Positions 25,560 to 34,396 are shown, numbered from the stretch's first letter. The stretch: DNA of 59,923 nt from Bacteroidetes bacterium HGW-Bacteroidetes-2 (GCA_002842575.1 PHDJ01000015.1:1-59923); one strand, 5' to 3'. Made by a program: numbers and translations. The notes: generated from the sequence alone by a model not told the origin.

Positions 25560-27113
25560 CTACAAATCAAACTTTATCCCTTGTGCTAATGGCAACTCGG
25601 CTGTATAATTTATCGTGTTTGTTTGACGGCGCATATACACTTTCCAGGCATCACTTCCACTTTCGCGGCCACCGCCAGTTTCTTTTTCACCGCCAAAAGC
25701 TCCACCAATTTCTGCTCCGGAAGTGCCAATATTTACGTTGGCTATTCCACAATCACTTCCTACTTGTGAAAGAAAAGCTTCTGCTTCTCTAAGATTGTTT
25801 GTCATAATTGCAGAGGAAAGTCCTTGGTTTACCCCATTTTGAAGTTCAATAGCGTTGTACACATCGCCCCTATATTTGAGCATGTATAAAACCGGTGCAA
25901 AGGTTTCATGTTGAACAATTTCAAATTCGTTTTTTGCTTCGGCAATTGCAGGTTTTACATAGCACCCGCTTTCATAACCTTCGCCAGTTAAGACGCCTCC
26001 TTCAACAATTATTTTTCCCCCTTCTTTAACCACTCTTTCTAAAGCATCTTGATACATTTTTACCGCATCGGTATCAATTAGAGGGCCTACATGGTTGTTT
26101 TGGTCTAAAGGGTTTCCGATGCGCAATTGTTTATATGCTGCGGTTACGGCATCTTTTACTTTGTCATAGATAGATTCATGAATAATCAATCTTCTGGTCG
26201 AAGTACATCGTTGTCCTGCTGTACCAACAGCACCAAAAACAGCACCTATAACGGTCATCTTAATATCAGCATCGGGAGTTACAATGATGGCATTGTTTCC
26301 GCCTAATTCTAATAAGGATTTTCCTAAACGTTCTGCTACTGTTTTTCCAACCACTTTTCCCATTTTGGTCGATCCAGTAGCCGAAATTAGAGGAACTCGT
26401 TTATCTGTAGTCATCATTTCGCCTACTTTATAATCGCCATTGATTAAGCAAGAAATGCCTTCCGGTAAGTTGTTCTTTTTAAAAATTCGTGCAGCAATAT
26501 GTTGACAAGCCACACCGCAAAGCGGTGCTTTTTCACTTGGTTTCCAGATACAAACATCTCCACTTATCCAAGCCAAAGCTGTATTCCATGCCCAAACGGC
26601 AACCGGGAAATTAAATGCTGAAATAATTCCTACAACGCCTAATGGGTGGTATTGTTCATACATTCTATGTCCCGGGCGTTCGCTGTGCATGGTCAACCCG
26701 TGGAGTTGGCGGGAAAGTCCAACAGCAAAATCACAGATATCTATCATTTCTTGTACTTCTCCTAAACCCTCCTGATAGGATTTACCCATTTCATAGGAAA
26801 CTAGTTTGCCAAGGGGCTCTTTAAGGCGTCGCAATTCATCTCCAAACTGTCTTACAACTTCTCCACGAAGTGGAGCGGGCGTTAATCGCCAAGTCATAAA
26901 TGCTTTTCTTGCGGTAGTAATTACTTTTTCGTAATCATCTTTTGAGGTAACATTTACTTTGGCAATAAGTTGGCCGTCCACCGGTGAATAAGAAGCGATT
27001 TCTTCCTTAGAAGAAAACCATTCTGACCCTGTGGAAGTTCCATTATTTATTTTTTTAATTCCTAGTTGATTTAACGCATCTTCTATTCCAAATGCGGTTG
27101 CAGTTTTTGACAT
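25560..27113 (-). CDS. Aldehyde dehydrogenase, ALDH7-like (aminoadipate-semialdehyde type)
   Basis: This NAD(P)-dependent aldehyde dehydrogenase has 517 residues. The catalytic Cys lies in GTAGQRCTSTRRL, the general-base Glu in LLELGGNNA, and the fold motifs FNFPVAVWAWN and GSTKMGKVVG are present. The pattern (PLGVVGIISAFNFP, AGQRCTSTRR) is that of ALDH7/antiquitin, which oxidises alpha-aminoadipate semialdehyde in lysine breakdown. It lies downstream of 3-hydroxyanthranilate dioxygenase on the same strand, but 240 bases apart, so a shared pathway is not certain. A 2-aminomuconate semialdehyde role seems less likely from the motifs. Confidence 0.9.
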   Translation of the reverse strand: MSKTATAFGIEDALNQLGIKKINNGTSTGSEWFSSKEEIASYSPVDGQLIAKVNVTSKDDYEKVITTARKAFMTWRLTPAPLRGEVVRQFGDELRRLKEPLGKLVSYEMGKSYQEGLGEVQEMIDICDFAVGLSRQLHGLTMHSERPGHRMYEQYHPLGVVGIISAFNFPVAVWAWNTALAWISGDVCIWKPSEKAPLCGVACQHIAARIFKKNNLPEGISCLINGDYKVGEMMTTDKRVPLISATGSTKMGKVVGKTVAERLGKSLLELGGNNAIIVTPDADIKMTVIGAVFGAVGTAGQRCTSTRRLIIHESIYDKVKDAVTAAYKQLRIGNPLDQNNHVGPLIDTDAVKMYQDALERVVKEGGKIIVEGGVLTGEGYESGCYVKPAIAEAKNEFEIVQHETFAPVLYMLKYRGDVYNAIELQNGVNQGLSSAIMTNNLREAEAFLSQVGSDCGIANVNIGTSGAEIGGAFGGEKETGGGRESGSDAWKVYMRRQTNTINYTAELPLAQGIKFDL

Positions 27114-27353
27114 ACATTGTGTGTTTTAATTCGCAAAAATATTTTGCAAAGATACATTTTTCAAAACCCAATGGAAAGAAAATATAGGGAAGTTATCTTT
27201 TTGAAATTTTTGAAACCCATATTAATAGAGATTCAAACTAATACCTTAATTTTTTGTAGTTTATGTTAGGAATATAAATTTTTTGATAAAGTTTATGGGC
27301 AAAAATATTTAGGTTTTATTTATTTTAAACCTTCTTCTTTTTTTATTTATTGG

Positions 27354-27893
27354 TTATTCACTATCTGTAAATCTTGGGTCGGTTTCCATAATTGTACCAC
27401 ATTTTTCACAGGTACGTAATTTTTTAGAGTTGTAAAATATCTTAAAATGGGGAAGAAAATCTTTTTCTACATCGTGAAGTTCAAAATAGGTTTCGTGAAT
27501 TTTATGATTGCAATTGTCACAAAACCAAAGCAACCCGTCAGTAAATCCTTCGCCTTCTCTTTTACGCTCAATAACAAGCCCTATGGATCCTGCTTCTCTG
27601 GCTGGAGAATGTGGCACTTTTGCAGGATGTAAATACATGTCACCCGGATGAAGTTCCATCATCTTGCGTTCTCCATTTTCCTGGATAATAACTTTTATAG
27701 AACCTTCTAATTGGTAAAATAATTCTTCGGTTTCATTGTAGTGGTAATCTTTTCTGGCATTTGGTCCAGCAACTACCATTACTATATAATCGCCAGCATC
27801 TTTATAAAGATTTTTGTTTCCCACGGGTGGTTTTAGAAGATTTCTGTTTTCTTCTATCCACTTGTTTAGATTAAAAGGTTTTTGAATTGCCAT
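27354..27893 (-). CDS. nbaC: 3-Hydroxyanthranilate 3,4-dioxygenase
   Basis: This cupin enzyme opens the ring of 3-hydroxyanthranilate in the kynurenine pathway, leading to quinolinate and NAD or to further breakdown. The iron ligands His51, Glu57 and His95 and the substrate-binding Arg47 and Arg99 fall at the same numbers as in the characterised bacterial enzyme. A second, rubredoxin-like metal site is complete with Cys125, Cys128, Cys162 and Cys165. The length of 179 residues is typical. No other kynurenine-pathway gene is in the window. Confidence 0.97.
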   Translation of the reverse strand: MAIQKPFNLNKWIEENRNLLKPPVGNKNLYKDAGDYIVMVVAGPNARKDYHYNETEELFYQLEGSIKVIIQENGERKMMELHPGDMYLHPAKVPHSPAREAGSIGLVIERKREGEGFTDGLLWFCDNCNHKIHETYFELHDVEKDFLPHFKIFYNSKKLRTCEKCGTIMETDPRFTDSE

Positions 27894-27966
27894 TTCTTGA
27901 ACTTTTAGATTTACGTAAAAATACAGGAAATGTTGCTATTCAAAAAATTTATGTGTAAAAAAGAAT

Positions 27967-28473
27967 TTATTTCAAATAGAAAATTTGTGTAAAATAGTAA
28001 TTACCATCTTGATTTTTAAACACCCCAAAACCACTGTGAGAATAATCTCCCTCAATTATATTTCGGTGGGTTGGGCTATTAAGCCATCCATTGACAACAG
28101 ATGCTGCATCTTTATAACCAAAAGCAACATTTTCTCCTACACGAATAGCGCCTTTATCTTTTAAGGCTTGTGAACGTAAATTAAAATTGTCGTGATTAAT
28201 TTTGCTTGTCTCAATCATATAATCTGTATGATCAACGGCATAAGCAGAAGCATATTGTTGGTCTAGCGCAAGTGTGTTTAGCCCTAAAGAAACTCTATGG
28301 GTGTTAATTAGATCTAAAATTTCTCTTGACATAGCAACGTCATTTTTAATAACAATGCTTAAATCAACGGTGTAAGATAGGTCTTCGGATGGATTGGATA
28401 ATTCGTCTTTTGAACAAGAAGATAAGACAATAAGTAATGTCATGGCAATCAGCCCATTGTAAATGTGTTTCAT
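27967..28473 (-). CDS. CAP-domain (SCP-like) lipoprotein
   Basis: A lipoprotein signal ends at Cys20 (LLIVLSSC). The CAP/SCP domain covers about residues 50-168, with the conserved histidines and acids in YAVDHTDYM, RVGENVAFGY and SPTHRNIIEGDYSHSGFG. CAP-domain proteins of bacteria are secreted or envelope-bound; functions range from lipid binding to unknown. It is a single gene. Its upstream region has direct and inverted repeats described separately. Confidence 0.92.
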   Translation of the reverse strand: MKHIYNGLIAMTLLIVLSSCSKDELSNPSEDLSYTVDLSIVIKNDVAMSREILDLINTHRVSLGLNTLALDQQYASAYAVDHTDYMIETSKINHDNFNLRSQALKDKGAIRVGENVAFGYKDAASVVNGWLNSPTHRNIIEGDYSHSGFGVFKNQDGNYYFTQIFYLK

Positions 28474-28488
28474 AATATGTAGGTTAAG

Positions 28489-28539
28489 TTTGGGACTTAA
28501 TTTTGTATTAACTTTGGGAATTAATACAAACCAAATGTA
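28489..28539 (-). promoter_or_regulatory. Repeat-rich control region of the CAP lipoprotein gene
   Basis: On the minus strand TACATTTG (28539-28532) matches the -7 box, so transcription should start near 28526. A perfect 10-bp inverted repeat, TTTGTATTAA (28502-28511) and TTAATACAAA (28521-28530), spans that point. In addition TTTGGGAcTTAAT (28489-28501) and TTTGGGAaTTAAT (28513-28525) form a direct repeat with 24-base spacing. This looks like an operator or a 5'-UTR hairpin. Confidence 0.5.
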
Positions 28540-28701
28540 AGTAAAAAAAGAATATAAAATGCACTTTATCGTGTTTATTATGCTTTTAATCGATTTTATA
28601 ATAAATTTAATGAGCTATTTCCTACTAAATAAAAATAATAATCCTACAAAAATAAAGGGATAAAGACGTATTTTAGCCTAACCACTTGAAAATAAACTAT
28701 T

Positions 28702-29769
28702 ATGAAAAAAATTGCAATTTTAACATTTGTTGGCTTCTTTTTTTATGCTTGTAACCTAAAAAAAGAGCCAAATCCTGAGGAATTTTTTACTAAAAAAGCT
28801 AAAGAAGAGCAAATCTCTAATTTTGGTATCGTAATTCATGGAGGTGCTGGAACTATTTTAAAAGAGAATATGAGCGACTCATTAGAAGCTGCTTATAAGA
28901 AAATTCTTGAAATTGCAATCAAAACTGGATATGAAATTTTAGAAAATGGGGGCAGTAGTTTAGACGCTATTGCAAAAACAATAAATGTAATGGAAGACTC
29001 TCCTCTTTTTAATGCAGGAAAAGGAGCTGTTTTCACAAACCAAGGCACTAATGAGTTAGACGCATCTGTTATGGATGGTTCTAATTTAGATGCTGGGGCA
29101 GTGTCTGGAGTTAAAAAAATTAAGAACCCTATAAATCTGGCAATAAAAGTAATGACCCATTCGCCCCATGTAATGTTAAGTGGTGAAGGCGCTGAACAAT
29201 TTGCTTTAGAACAAGGGTTTGAATTTATGGACTCTTCTTATTTCTATACCGAAAGTCGTTTTCAGTCCCTTCAAAAAATAAAAGAAGCCAAAAAATCCTC
29301 ATTAACCCACGATGCCAAATCTGCGTTTGAGGATCCTTATATAAAAGATTACAAATTTGGTACTGTAGGTGCTGCGGCATTAGACAAACACGGCAATCTT
29401 GCGGCAGGTACATCTACAGGGGGTATGACCAATAAAAAATGGAACCGAATTGGCGATGCTCCAATTATTGGCGCGGGCACTTATGCAAACAATGCTACCT
29501 GTGCCGTTTCAAGTACCGGATGGGGTGAATTTTTTATTCGGGCAGTTGTAGCACATGATATTTCTGCATTAATGGAGTATAAAGGAATGACCCTTAAAGA
29601 AGCTGCTGTGGATGTCATTCAAAAAAAAGTGCCTGCATTAGGCGGTGATGGCGGTATTATTGCCATTGATAAAGGCGGAAACATGGTAATGGAGTTTAAT
29701 ACCGAGGGCATGTATCGAGCTTCCATGAATGCTAAAGGCGAACTAGTTATCGCCATTTATAAAGACTAA
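28702..29769 (+). CDS. Isoaspartyl peptidase / L-asparaginase (Ntn hydrolase)
   Basis: The protein is a type-2 asparaginase that matures by self-cleavage. The cleavage site is Gly220-Thr221 in KFGTVGAAALD, with Thr221 the nucleophile, followed by TSTGGMTNKKWNRIGDAPI. The alpha half begins with VIHGGAGTI. A lipoprotein signal ends at Cys17 (FFFYAC), so the enzyme is expected in the periplasm or on the outer membrane, where it would process isoaspartyl dipeptides or asparagine. The stop overlaps the start of the ABM-domain gene (TAATG). Confidence 0.94.
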   Translation: MKKIAILTFVGFFFYACNLKKEPNPEEFFTKKAKEEQISNFGIVIHGGAGTILKENMSDSLEAAYKKILEIAIKTGYEILENGGSSLDAIAKTINVMEDSPLFNAGKGAVFTNQGTNELDASVMDGSNLDAGAVSGVKKIKNPINLAIKVMTHSPHVMLSGEGAEQFALEQGFEFMDSSYFYTESRFQSLQKIKEAKKSSLTHDAKSAFEDPYIKDYKFGTVGAAALDKHGNLAAGTSTGGMTNKKWNRIGDAPIIGAGTYANNATCAVSSTGWGEFFIRAVVAHDISALMEYKGMTLKEAAVDVIQKKVPALGGDGGIIAIDKGGNMVMEFNTEGMYRASMNAKGELVIAIYKD

Positions 29770-30083
29770 TGCAACCTGATTTTAAACCCTTTTATGCCGT
29801 AATTTTTACTTCCAAAAAAAGAGAAGACGATTACGGTTATGCAGAAACTGCATCTTTAATGGAAACCCTGGCAAAAAGACAACCGGGCTTTTTAAGTATG
29901 GATAGCGCCAGAAACGAAATTGGCATCACAGTAAGTTACTGGGAAAGTTTAGACGCCATTAAAAAATGGAAAAAACAAACCGACCACCTTATTGCACAAC
30001 AAAAAGGGAAGAAAAATTGGTATGCTTGGTTTGATGTCAAAATTTGTAAAGTAGAACGAACCTATTCTTATAATAAATTGTAA
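29769..30083 (+). CDS. Antibiotic biosynthesis monooxygenase (ABM) family protein
   Basis: This 104-residue protein has the ABM dimeric alpha-beta barrel pattern: YAVIFTSKK, the helix ETASLMETLAKRQPGFLSMD, ITVSYWESLDAIKKWK and the terminal strand WYAWFDVKICKVERTY. Members include quinol monooxygenases and heme-degrading enzymes, but many are uncharacterised. The start overlaps the stop of the isoaspartyl peptidase gene, so translation is likely coupled. A strong inverted repeat follows its stop. Confidence 0.85.
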   Translation: MQPDFKPFYAVIFTSKKREDDYGYAETASLMETLAKRQPGFLSMDSARNEIGITVSYWESLDAIKKWKKQTDHLIAQQKGKKNWYAWFDVKICKVERTYSYNKL

Positions 30084-30121
30084 TTTTCTCACCGTTTCAT
30101 CGTAAAAACATATTTATTATT

Positions 30122-30156
30122 CAACTCTCTCAGGGTTTTTAACCCTGAGAGGGTTG
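30122..30156. terminator. Inverted repeat between convergent genes, likely bidirectional terminator
   Basis: Arms CAACTCTCTCAGGGTT (30122-30137) and AACCCTGAGAGGGTTG (30141-30156) pair over 16 positions with one G-T wobble and a 3-base loop. It sits between the stops of two convergent genes. No long T run follows on either strand, so it could also be a member of an interspersed palindrome family. Confidence 0.65.
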
Positions 30157-30160
30157 CTGT

Positions 30161-30631
30161 TTATTTCCAATTTTTAAAAGGATTTCTACTCAATTGTGAA
30201 TTGTAATACTTCAACTCTCCGGTAACTTCCATTCCTAGCCAAGAAGGTTTTTTAAAGGTTTCATTTTCCTCTTTTAATTCAATTTCAGCAACGGTAAGTC
30301 CTTCGTTTTCACCTAAAAATTCATCTACTTCAAAGACATGGCTTCCTATCTTTATATCATATCGGATCTTTTTAATGATTCCGGGTTCACATAAAAGCAA
30401 AAGTGCTTCGGCGTCTGAAATAGTGATTTCCTTTTCCCATTCCGTTCTGATGGTGCCGGCTTTGTTTGAAATTCCTTTTACGGTTATATATCCTTTTTCG
30501 CCTTTTATTCGAACCCGCACTGTACGTTCAGGATGCGAATTTAAAAATCCTTGCACAATTTGTGTTTTTTGAAAAGCCTCCTTTTTAAAAGCTTCAGAAG
30601 TGACTAAAAATTTTCGTTCAATTTCCTGCAT
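30161..30631 (-). CDS. CYTH domain protein (triphosphate tunnel enzyme)
   Basis: The N-terminal ExExK signature is present as EIERKFLV (residues 3-10), and alternating charged strands follow (RTVRVRIKGEKGYITVKG, then RTEWEKEI and FEVDEFLGENEGLTVAEIEL), which line the triphosphate tunnel. At 156 residues it is a single-domain CYTH protein like the small bacterial tripolyphosphatases. The likely activity is hydrolysis of inorganic triphosphate; the substrate is inferred from the family. Its start overlaps the end of the next gene on the same strand by 14 bases. Confidence 0.92.
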   Translation of the reverse strand: MQEIERKFLVTSEAFKKEAFQKTQIVQGFLNSHPERTVRVRIKGEKGYITVKGISNKAGTIRTEWEKEITISDAEALLLLCEPGIIKKIRYDIKIGSHVFEVDEFLGENEGLTVAEIELKEENETFKKPSWLGMEVTGELKYYNSQLSRNPFKNWK

Positions 30632-31277
30632 TTGTTGCTATTTCTTTTATTTGATCACTTTCTATGATGTTTAGGACATTGCCATTATTTGCAACATAAA
30701 CCATCGTTTTAGCAATAGCCTCAGGCGAGATTGAAGCATGTTTTTTTGATAATAGTGGTTTTATTATGCCAAAAATAAATATAGCAAGGGATTCACCCAT
30801 TCGCTTTTCTTTTCTATTGCCCACTATCAAAGAAGGGCGTAAAATAAAGGTGTTTTTAATTTGTTGTGCCAAAACATCCCGTTCCATTTCCCCTTTGGTT
30901 TTATTATAGAAAACCTTGCTTTTAGGGTTTGCTCCCATGGCTGAAATAACCATAAAAGTTTTGATGCTGTTTTCCTTACACAATTTAGCAGCGGCAACGG
31001 GAATTCCATAATCAATTTTTCGATAGCTTTTGTTATCTGGGGTTTTAGCATTTGTGGTGCCGATACAACAGAAAACTTCATCCCCTGTAAATACTTTTAA
31101 ATACTTGCTTAAATCAAATAAATCCAAAAGGTGTTCCTCTTGTTTTGGGTGAGAAACATCCACGCTGCTTCTGGAAAACAATTTAATTTTTCCATAACGG
31201 TTATCCTTCAACAAAATTTCGAGCAAAATACCTCCCGTTAACCCGGTTGCCCCTAAAATAATGGCGGTTTTCTTCAT
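30618..31277 (-). CDS. NAD(P)-binding oxidoreductase, TIP30/HTATIP2-like
   Basis: The protein opens with a Rossmann motif (TAIILGATGLTGGILLEILL, GxTGxxG) and has the atypical SDR pattern of the HTATIP2/TIP30 group: DEVFCCIGTT, VISAMGANPKSKVFYNKTKG (YxxxK) and ILRPSLIVGNRKE. It probably binds NADP; a substrate is not predicted. I chose the ATG at 31277; another ATG at 31283 adds two residues. It is transcribed divergently from dinB with only 28 bases between the starts, and its end overlaps the CYTH gene. Confidence 0.88.
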   Translation of the reverse strand: MKKTAIILGATGLTGGILLEILLKDNRYGKIKLFSRSSVDVSHPKQEEHLLDLFDLSKYLKVFTGDEVFCCIGTTNAKTPDNKSYRKIDYGIPVAAAKLCKENSIKTFMVISAMGANPKSKVFYNKTKGEMERDVLAQQIKNTFILRPSLIVGNRKEKRMGESLAIFIFGIIKPLLSKKHASISPEAIAKTMVYVANNGNVLNIIESDQIKEIATNAGN

Positions 31278-31305
31278 GTGCATAAAATTACGCTATTTTT
31301 GTTTT

Positions 31306-32406
31306 ATGGATGATGCTATTCCCATTAGAAAAATTATTCACGTAGATATGGATGCCTTTTTTGCCTCGGTGGAGCAACTGGACAATCCAGATTTGCGAGG
31401 AAAACCTATTGCAGTTGGCGGAAATTCAGATCGTGGCGTTGTAGCCGCAGCTAGTTATGAAGCGCGTAAATTTGGCGTGCGCAGTGCAATGGCTAGTGCG
31501 GTTGCTAAACGAAATTGTCCAGATTTAATTTTTGTAAAACCACGCTTTGAGCGATATAAAGAAATATCAAAAATTATTAGAAAAATATTTCTAGAATATA
31601 CAGATTTAGTAGAGCCACTTTCCTTAGATGAAGCTTATTTAGATGTAACCGAAAACAAAAAAGGCAATCCGAGTGCTACCTTAATCGCAAAAGAAATTAG
31701 GCAACAAATTTTTAAGGAAACTGGACTAAATGCATCTGCTGGTATTTCTATAAATAAGTTTATTGCCAAAGTTGCCAGTGATATCAACAAACCTAACGGT
31801 CAGAAAACCATAAACCCCGAAGAGGTAATTCCTTTTCTGGAAAATTTAAGTATTCGAAAGTTTTATGGAGTGGGTAAAGTTACCCAGGAAAAAATGTATA
31901 ATCAGGGCATTTTCACCGGAAAGGATTTAAAAAGCAAGTCGCTGGATTATCTTACGGAAACTTTCGGGAAAAGTGGCACCTATTATTACTATGTCGTTCG
32001 CGGCATCCATTCAAGTGAAGTAAAGCCCAATAGAATTAGGAAATCTCTTGGTGCAGAACGTACTTTTTTTGAAAACATCTCTTCAGAAGTTTTTATGATG
32101 GAGCGGTTAAAAGATATCGCCGAAGAAATAGAAAGGCGGTTATCCAAGTCAAAAGTTGCTGGAAAAACGATAACTTTAAAAATAAAATACAGTGATTTTA
32201 CGCTTCACACACGCAGCAAAACACTTCCATATTTTATTTCTGAAAAAGGATTAATTATAGAAATTGTACAAGAATTACTGTTTCAAGAAAAGGTTTCAAA
32301 CTCGGTAAGACTATTGGGCATATCCCTTTCTAACCTCAATACAGAAAAAATGGGCAAAATTAAAAAGCAGAAGGAAGTCGTGGTGCAATTGAAATTTGAT
32401 TTTTAG
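31306..32406 (+). CDS. dinB: DNA polymerase IV
   Basis: This Y-family translesion polymerase shows the catalytic motifs HVDMDAFFASVEQ (Asp14, Asp16) and SLDEAYLD, with steric-gate region residues following VDMDAFF and the little-finger domain at the C-terminus (RKSLGAERTFFENI). From the ATG at 31306 it is 366 residues. The ATG at 31261 is inside the neighbouring gene and would add 15 atypical residues. A TATTTTTG box at 31294-31301 ends four bases before the ATG, so if used the transcript would be nearly leaderless. It lacks the C-terminal QLxLF-type clamp motif in perfect form but ends VVVQLKFDF. Confidence 0.95.
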   Translation: MDDAIPIRKIIHVDMDAFFASVEQLDNPDLRGKPIAVGGNSDRGVVAAASYEARKFGVRSAMASAVAKRNCPDLIFVKPRFERYKEISKIIRKIFLEYTDLVEPLSLDEAYLDVTENKKGNPSATLIAKEIRQQIFKETGLNASAGISINKFIAKVASDINKPNGQKTINPEEVIPFLENLSIRKFYGVGKVTQEKMYNQGIFTGKDLKSKSLDYLTETFGKSGTYYYYVVRGIHSSEVKPNRIRKSLGAERTFFENISSEVFMMERLKDIAEEIERRLSKSKVAGKTITLKIKYSDFTLHTRSKTLPYFISEKGLIIEIVQELLFQEKVSNSVRLLGISLSNLNTEKMGKIKKQKEVVVQLKFDF

Positions 32407-32434
32407 AAAAGGGGGTGAAATTTTCATAAAATTA

Positions 32435-32468
32435 TTGTGCACTAATAGCAAAACCCACTAGTGCACAA
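32435..32468. terminator. Inverted repeat between dinB and pyk, likely bidirectional terminator
   Basis: TTGTGCACTA (32435-32444) and TAGTGCACAA (32459-32468) form a perfect 10-bp stem with a 14-base loop between two convergent stops. On the minus strand it is followed by TAATTTT. T tracts are short, so confidence is moderate. Confidence 0.55.
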
Positions 32469-32483
32469 ATTGAAATTGAAAAA

Positions 32484-33911
32484 TTAAACTTGCGAAACCC
32501 GTAAAGTATTTACCATTCCTTTTTCGACAATTGGCATAGCGGCAAGGTTAATTAAAAAATCTCCTTTTTCAACAAAACCCATTTCCATAGCAATTTTATT
32601 AATATCGCCAACAGTAGTGTCGGTACTTACAAATTTATCATAAAAAAAGGCCCTAACCCCCCAAAGCAAGCTCATTCTGGTTAAAATGTTTTTGTTTGAA
32701 GTAAACACTAGGATATGTGCATTGGGTCTCCAGGCTGAAATTTGAAATGCGGTATAACCGCTATTAGTAAGTGTGCAAATAGCTTTAGCTTCAATTTCAT
32801 TGGCCATTAAAGCAGCGTGATAACAAACAGATTTAGTAACATATCTGTTGGTTTTTATTTGAGGTGGTTCTTGAGGAACGCGAATCATAGAAGAATTTTC
32901 AACGCTGCGAATTATTCTTGCCATGGTTTCTATAACTTGTACCGGATAATTTCCAATAGAAGTTTCCCCTGAAAGCATTACCGCATCTGCACCATCCATT
33001 ACAGAATTTGCAACATCGTTTACTTCAGCCCTGGTGGGTGTTAAGGAAGTAATCATCGTTTCCATCATTTGTGTAGCAATAATTACTGGTATTCGGGCTA
33101 ATTTTGCAACGAGCACTAATTCCTTTTGAATTAGTGGCACTTCTTCTGCAGGAACTTCAACGCCTAAATCGCCTCTAGCAACCATCAAACCATCACAATG
33201 TGCAACAATTCTTTTAATGTTTTTAACCGCTTCTGGTTTTTCTATTTTTGCAATTACTGGTATCTTATAGCTAGAATGCTTTTTTATTAAATCATTCAAT
33301 ATTTTTAGGTCGTCTGAGTCGCGAACAAAAGATAGGGCTATCCAATCTACCTCTAGGCTAATGGCAAAAATGGCATCTTCAATATCTTTTTTGGTCATAG
33401 CAGGAAGTGAAATTTTAGTATTTGGTAAATTCACTCCTTTTTTGGATCGGAGAGGGCCTCCTTGAATAACCCGTGCATTTACTTCGTCTTTATTGTTGGT
33501 TGAAATTACCTCAAAATGAAGTTTACCATCATCTAATAATATTCTTTCTCCAGCTTTTACATCTTTCGGAAAAAGGGCATAGTTCATATAAACTCTTTTG
33601 GCTGTGCCTTCAAATTCTTTGCCAGTACAAAATAAAATTTCGTCTCCTGGTTTAACTACTACTTCTTCTTTCATAACACCAACTCTCAATTTTGGTCCTT
33701 GAAGGTCTGCTAAAATTGCAGGAGGCATTTCGAGTTCATCACCTATTTTTCTTATGGTTGTAATTCGCTCTTTAACATCGGTATAATTGGCATGTGAAAA
33801 GTTTACTCTAAAGACATCCACTCCGGCAATAATCATGTCTCTTATGGTTTCTTTACTTTGGGTTGCAGGGCCTAAGGTTGCTACAATTTTTGTTTTTTTT
33901 CGTATCGGCAT
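32484..33911 (-). CDS. pyk: Pyruvate kinase
   Basis: Pyruvate kinase makes pyruvate and ATP from phosphoenolpyruvate at the end of glycolysis. Visible motifs are TKIVATLGPAT and FRVNFSHANY at the N-terminus, VIAKIEKPEAV with the catalytic Lys, MVARGDLGVE, and MLSGETSIGNYPV. The length of 475 residues is typical, with a C-terminal allosteric domain. Its ATG overlaps the stop of the IPExxxVDY gene (TAATG), so the pair is translated together. The stem-loop beyond its stop may end transcription. Confidence 0.97.
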   Translation of the reverse strand: MPIRKKTKIVATLGPATQSKETIRDMIIAGVDVFRVNFSHANYTDVKERITTIRKIGDELEMPPAILADLQGPKLRVGVMKEEVVVKPGDEILFCTGKEFEGTAKRVYMNYALFPKDVKAGERILLDDGKLHFEVISTNNKDEVNARVIQGGPLRSKKGVNLPNTKISLPAMTKKDIEDAIFAISLEVDWIALSFVRDSDDLKILNDLIKKHSSYKIPVIAKIEKPEAVKNIKRIVAHCDGLMVARGDLGVEVPAEEVPLIQKELVLVAKLARIPVIIATQMMETMITSLTPTRAEVNDVANSVMDGADAVMLSGETSIGNYPVQVIETMARIIRSVENSSMIRVPQEPPQIKTNRYVTKSVCYHAALMANEIEAKAICTLTNSGYTAFQISAWRPNAHILVFTSNKNILTRMSLLWGVRAFFYDKFVSTDTTVGDINKIAMEMGFVEKGDFLINLAAMPIVEKGMVNTLRVSQV

Positions 33912-34396
33912 TAGTTAAAATTTAAATTTTGTTTTGATTTTAAAGTAGTGTAATCTAGGCTATAAGCGGTTATTACGGGGGGGATTTTTAGTATTTCAGG
34001 AAGTAACTTCTTCTCGATATTTTTTGGAAAGTCAGAAATAATCTTTATAAAAAAATTAATGCTTTTATATTCAGGAATTAAATAATATATTTTTTCTTCG
34101 TAGTGTTCTTCAAATAAACTCCCTGCACTTGTTATTTTCTGCTTTGTTGTTTTATAGTTGTTTCCTAATAAATAAAGGCTACAATCTTTTTCTTCTTCAA
34201 TAAACTCAAAGTTAGAGAAAGAAGCCAAAACCCCATTATAAAGTAAATCAAGATCGTTCTCCTTTTTCTTAAAGCGTAGATTTAAAAATTTATTTAGCAA
34301 AAACGCAAAGCAGTAATCTTCCTCTTGACAATGAATAGCAATGAGGCCAATTTCGTCCTCAAAAAAATTTTCCAAAACATGTCGTTGTGTTATCAT
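33911..34396 (-). CDS. IPExxxVDY family protein
   Basis: This 161-residue protein belongs to a small Bacteroidota family named after a conserved motif, here as IPEYKSINF. It lies between rnc and pyk, which is the usual place for the family. The protein is soluble with no signal peptide. Its function is unknown. The stop overlaps the pyk start by one base. About 97 bases separate it from rnc upstream, which could hold its own promoter (TACCTTTA on the minus strand is a near match). Confidence 0.85.
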   Translation of the reverse strand: MITQRHVLENFFEDEIGLIAIHCQEEDYCFAFLLNKFLNLRFKKKENDLDLLYNGVLASFSNFEFIEEEKDCSLYLLGNNYKTTKQKITSAGSLFEEHYEEKIYYLIPEYKSINFFIKIISDFPKNIEKKLLPEILKIPPVITAYSLDYTTLKSKQNLNFN

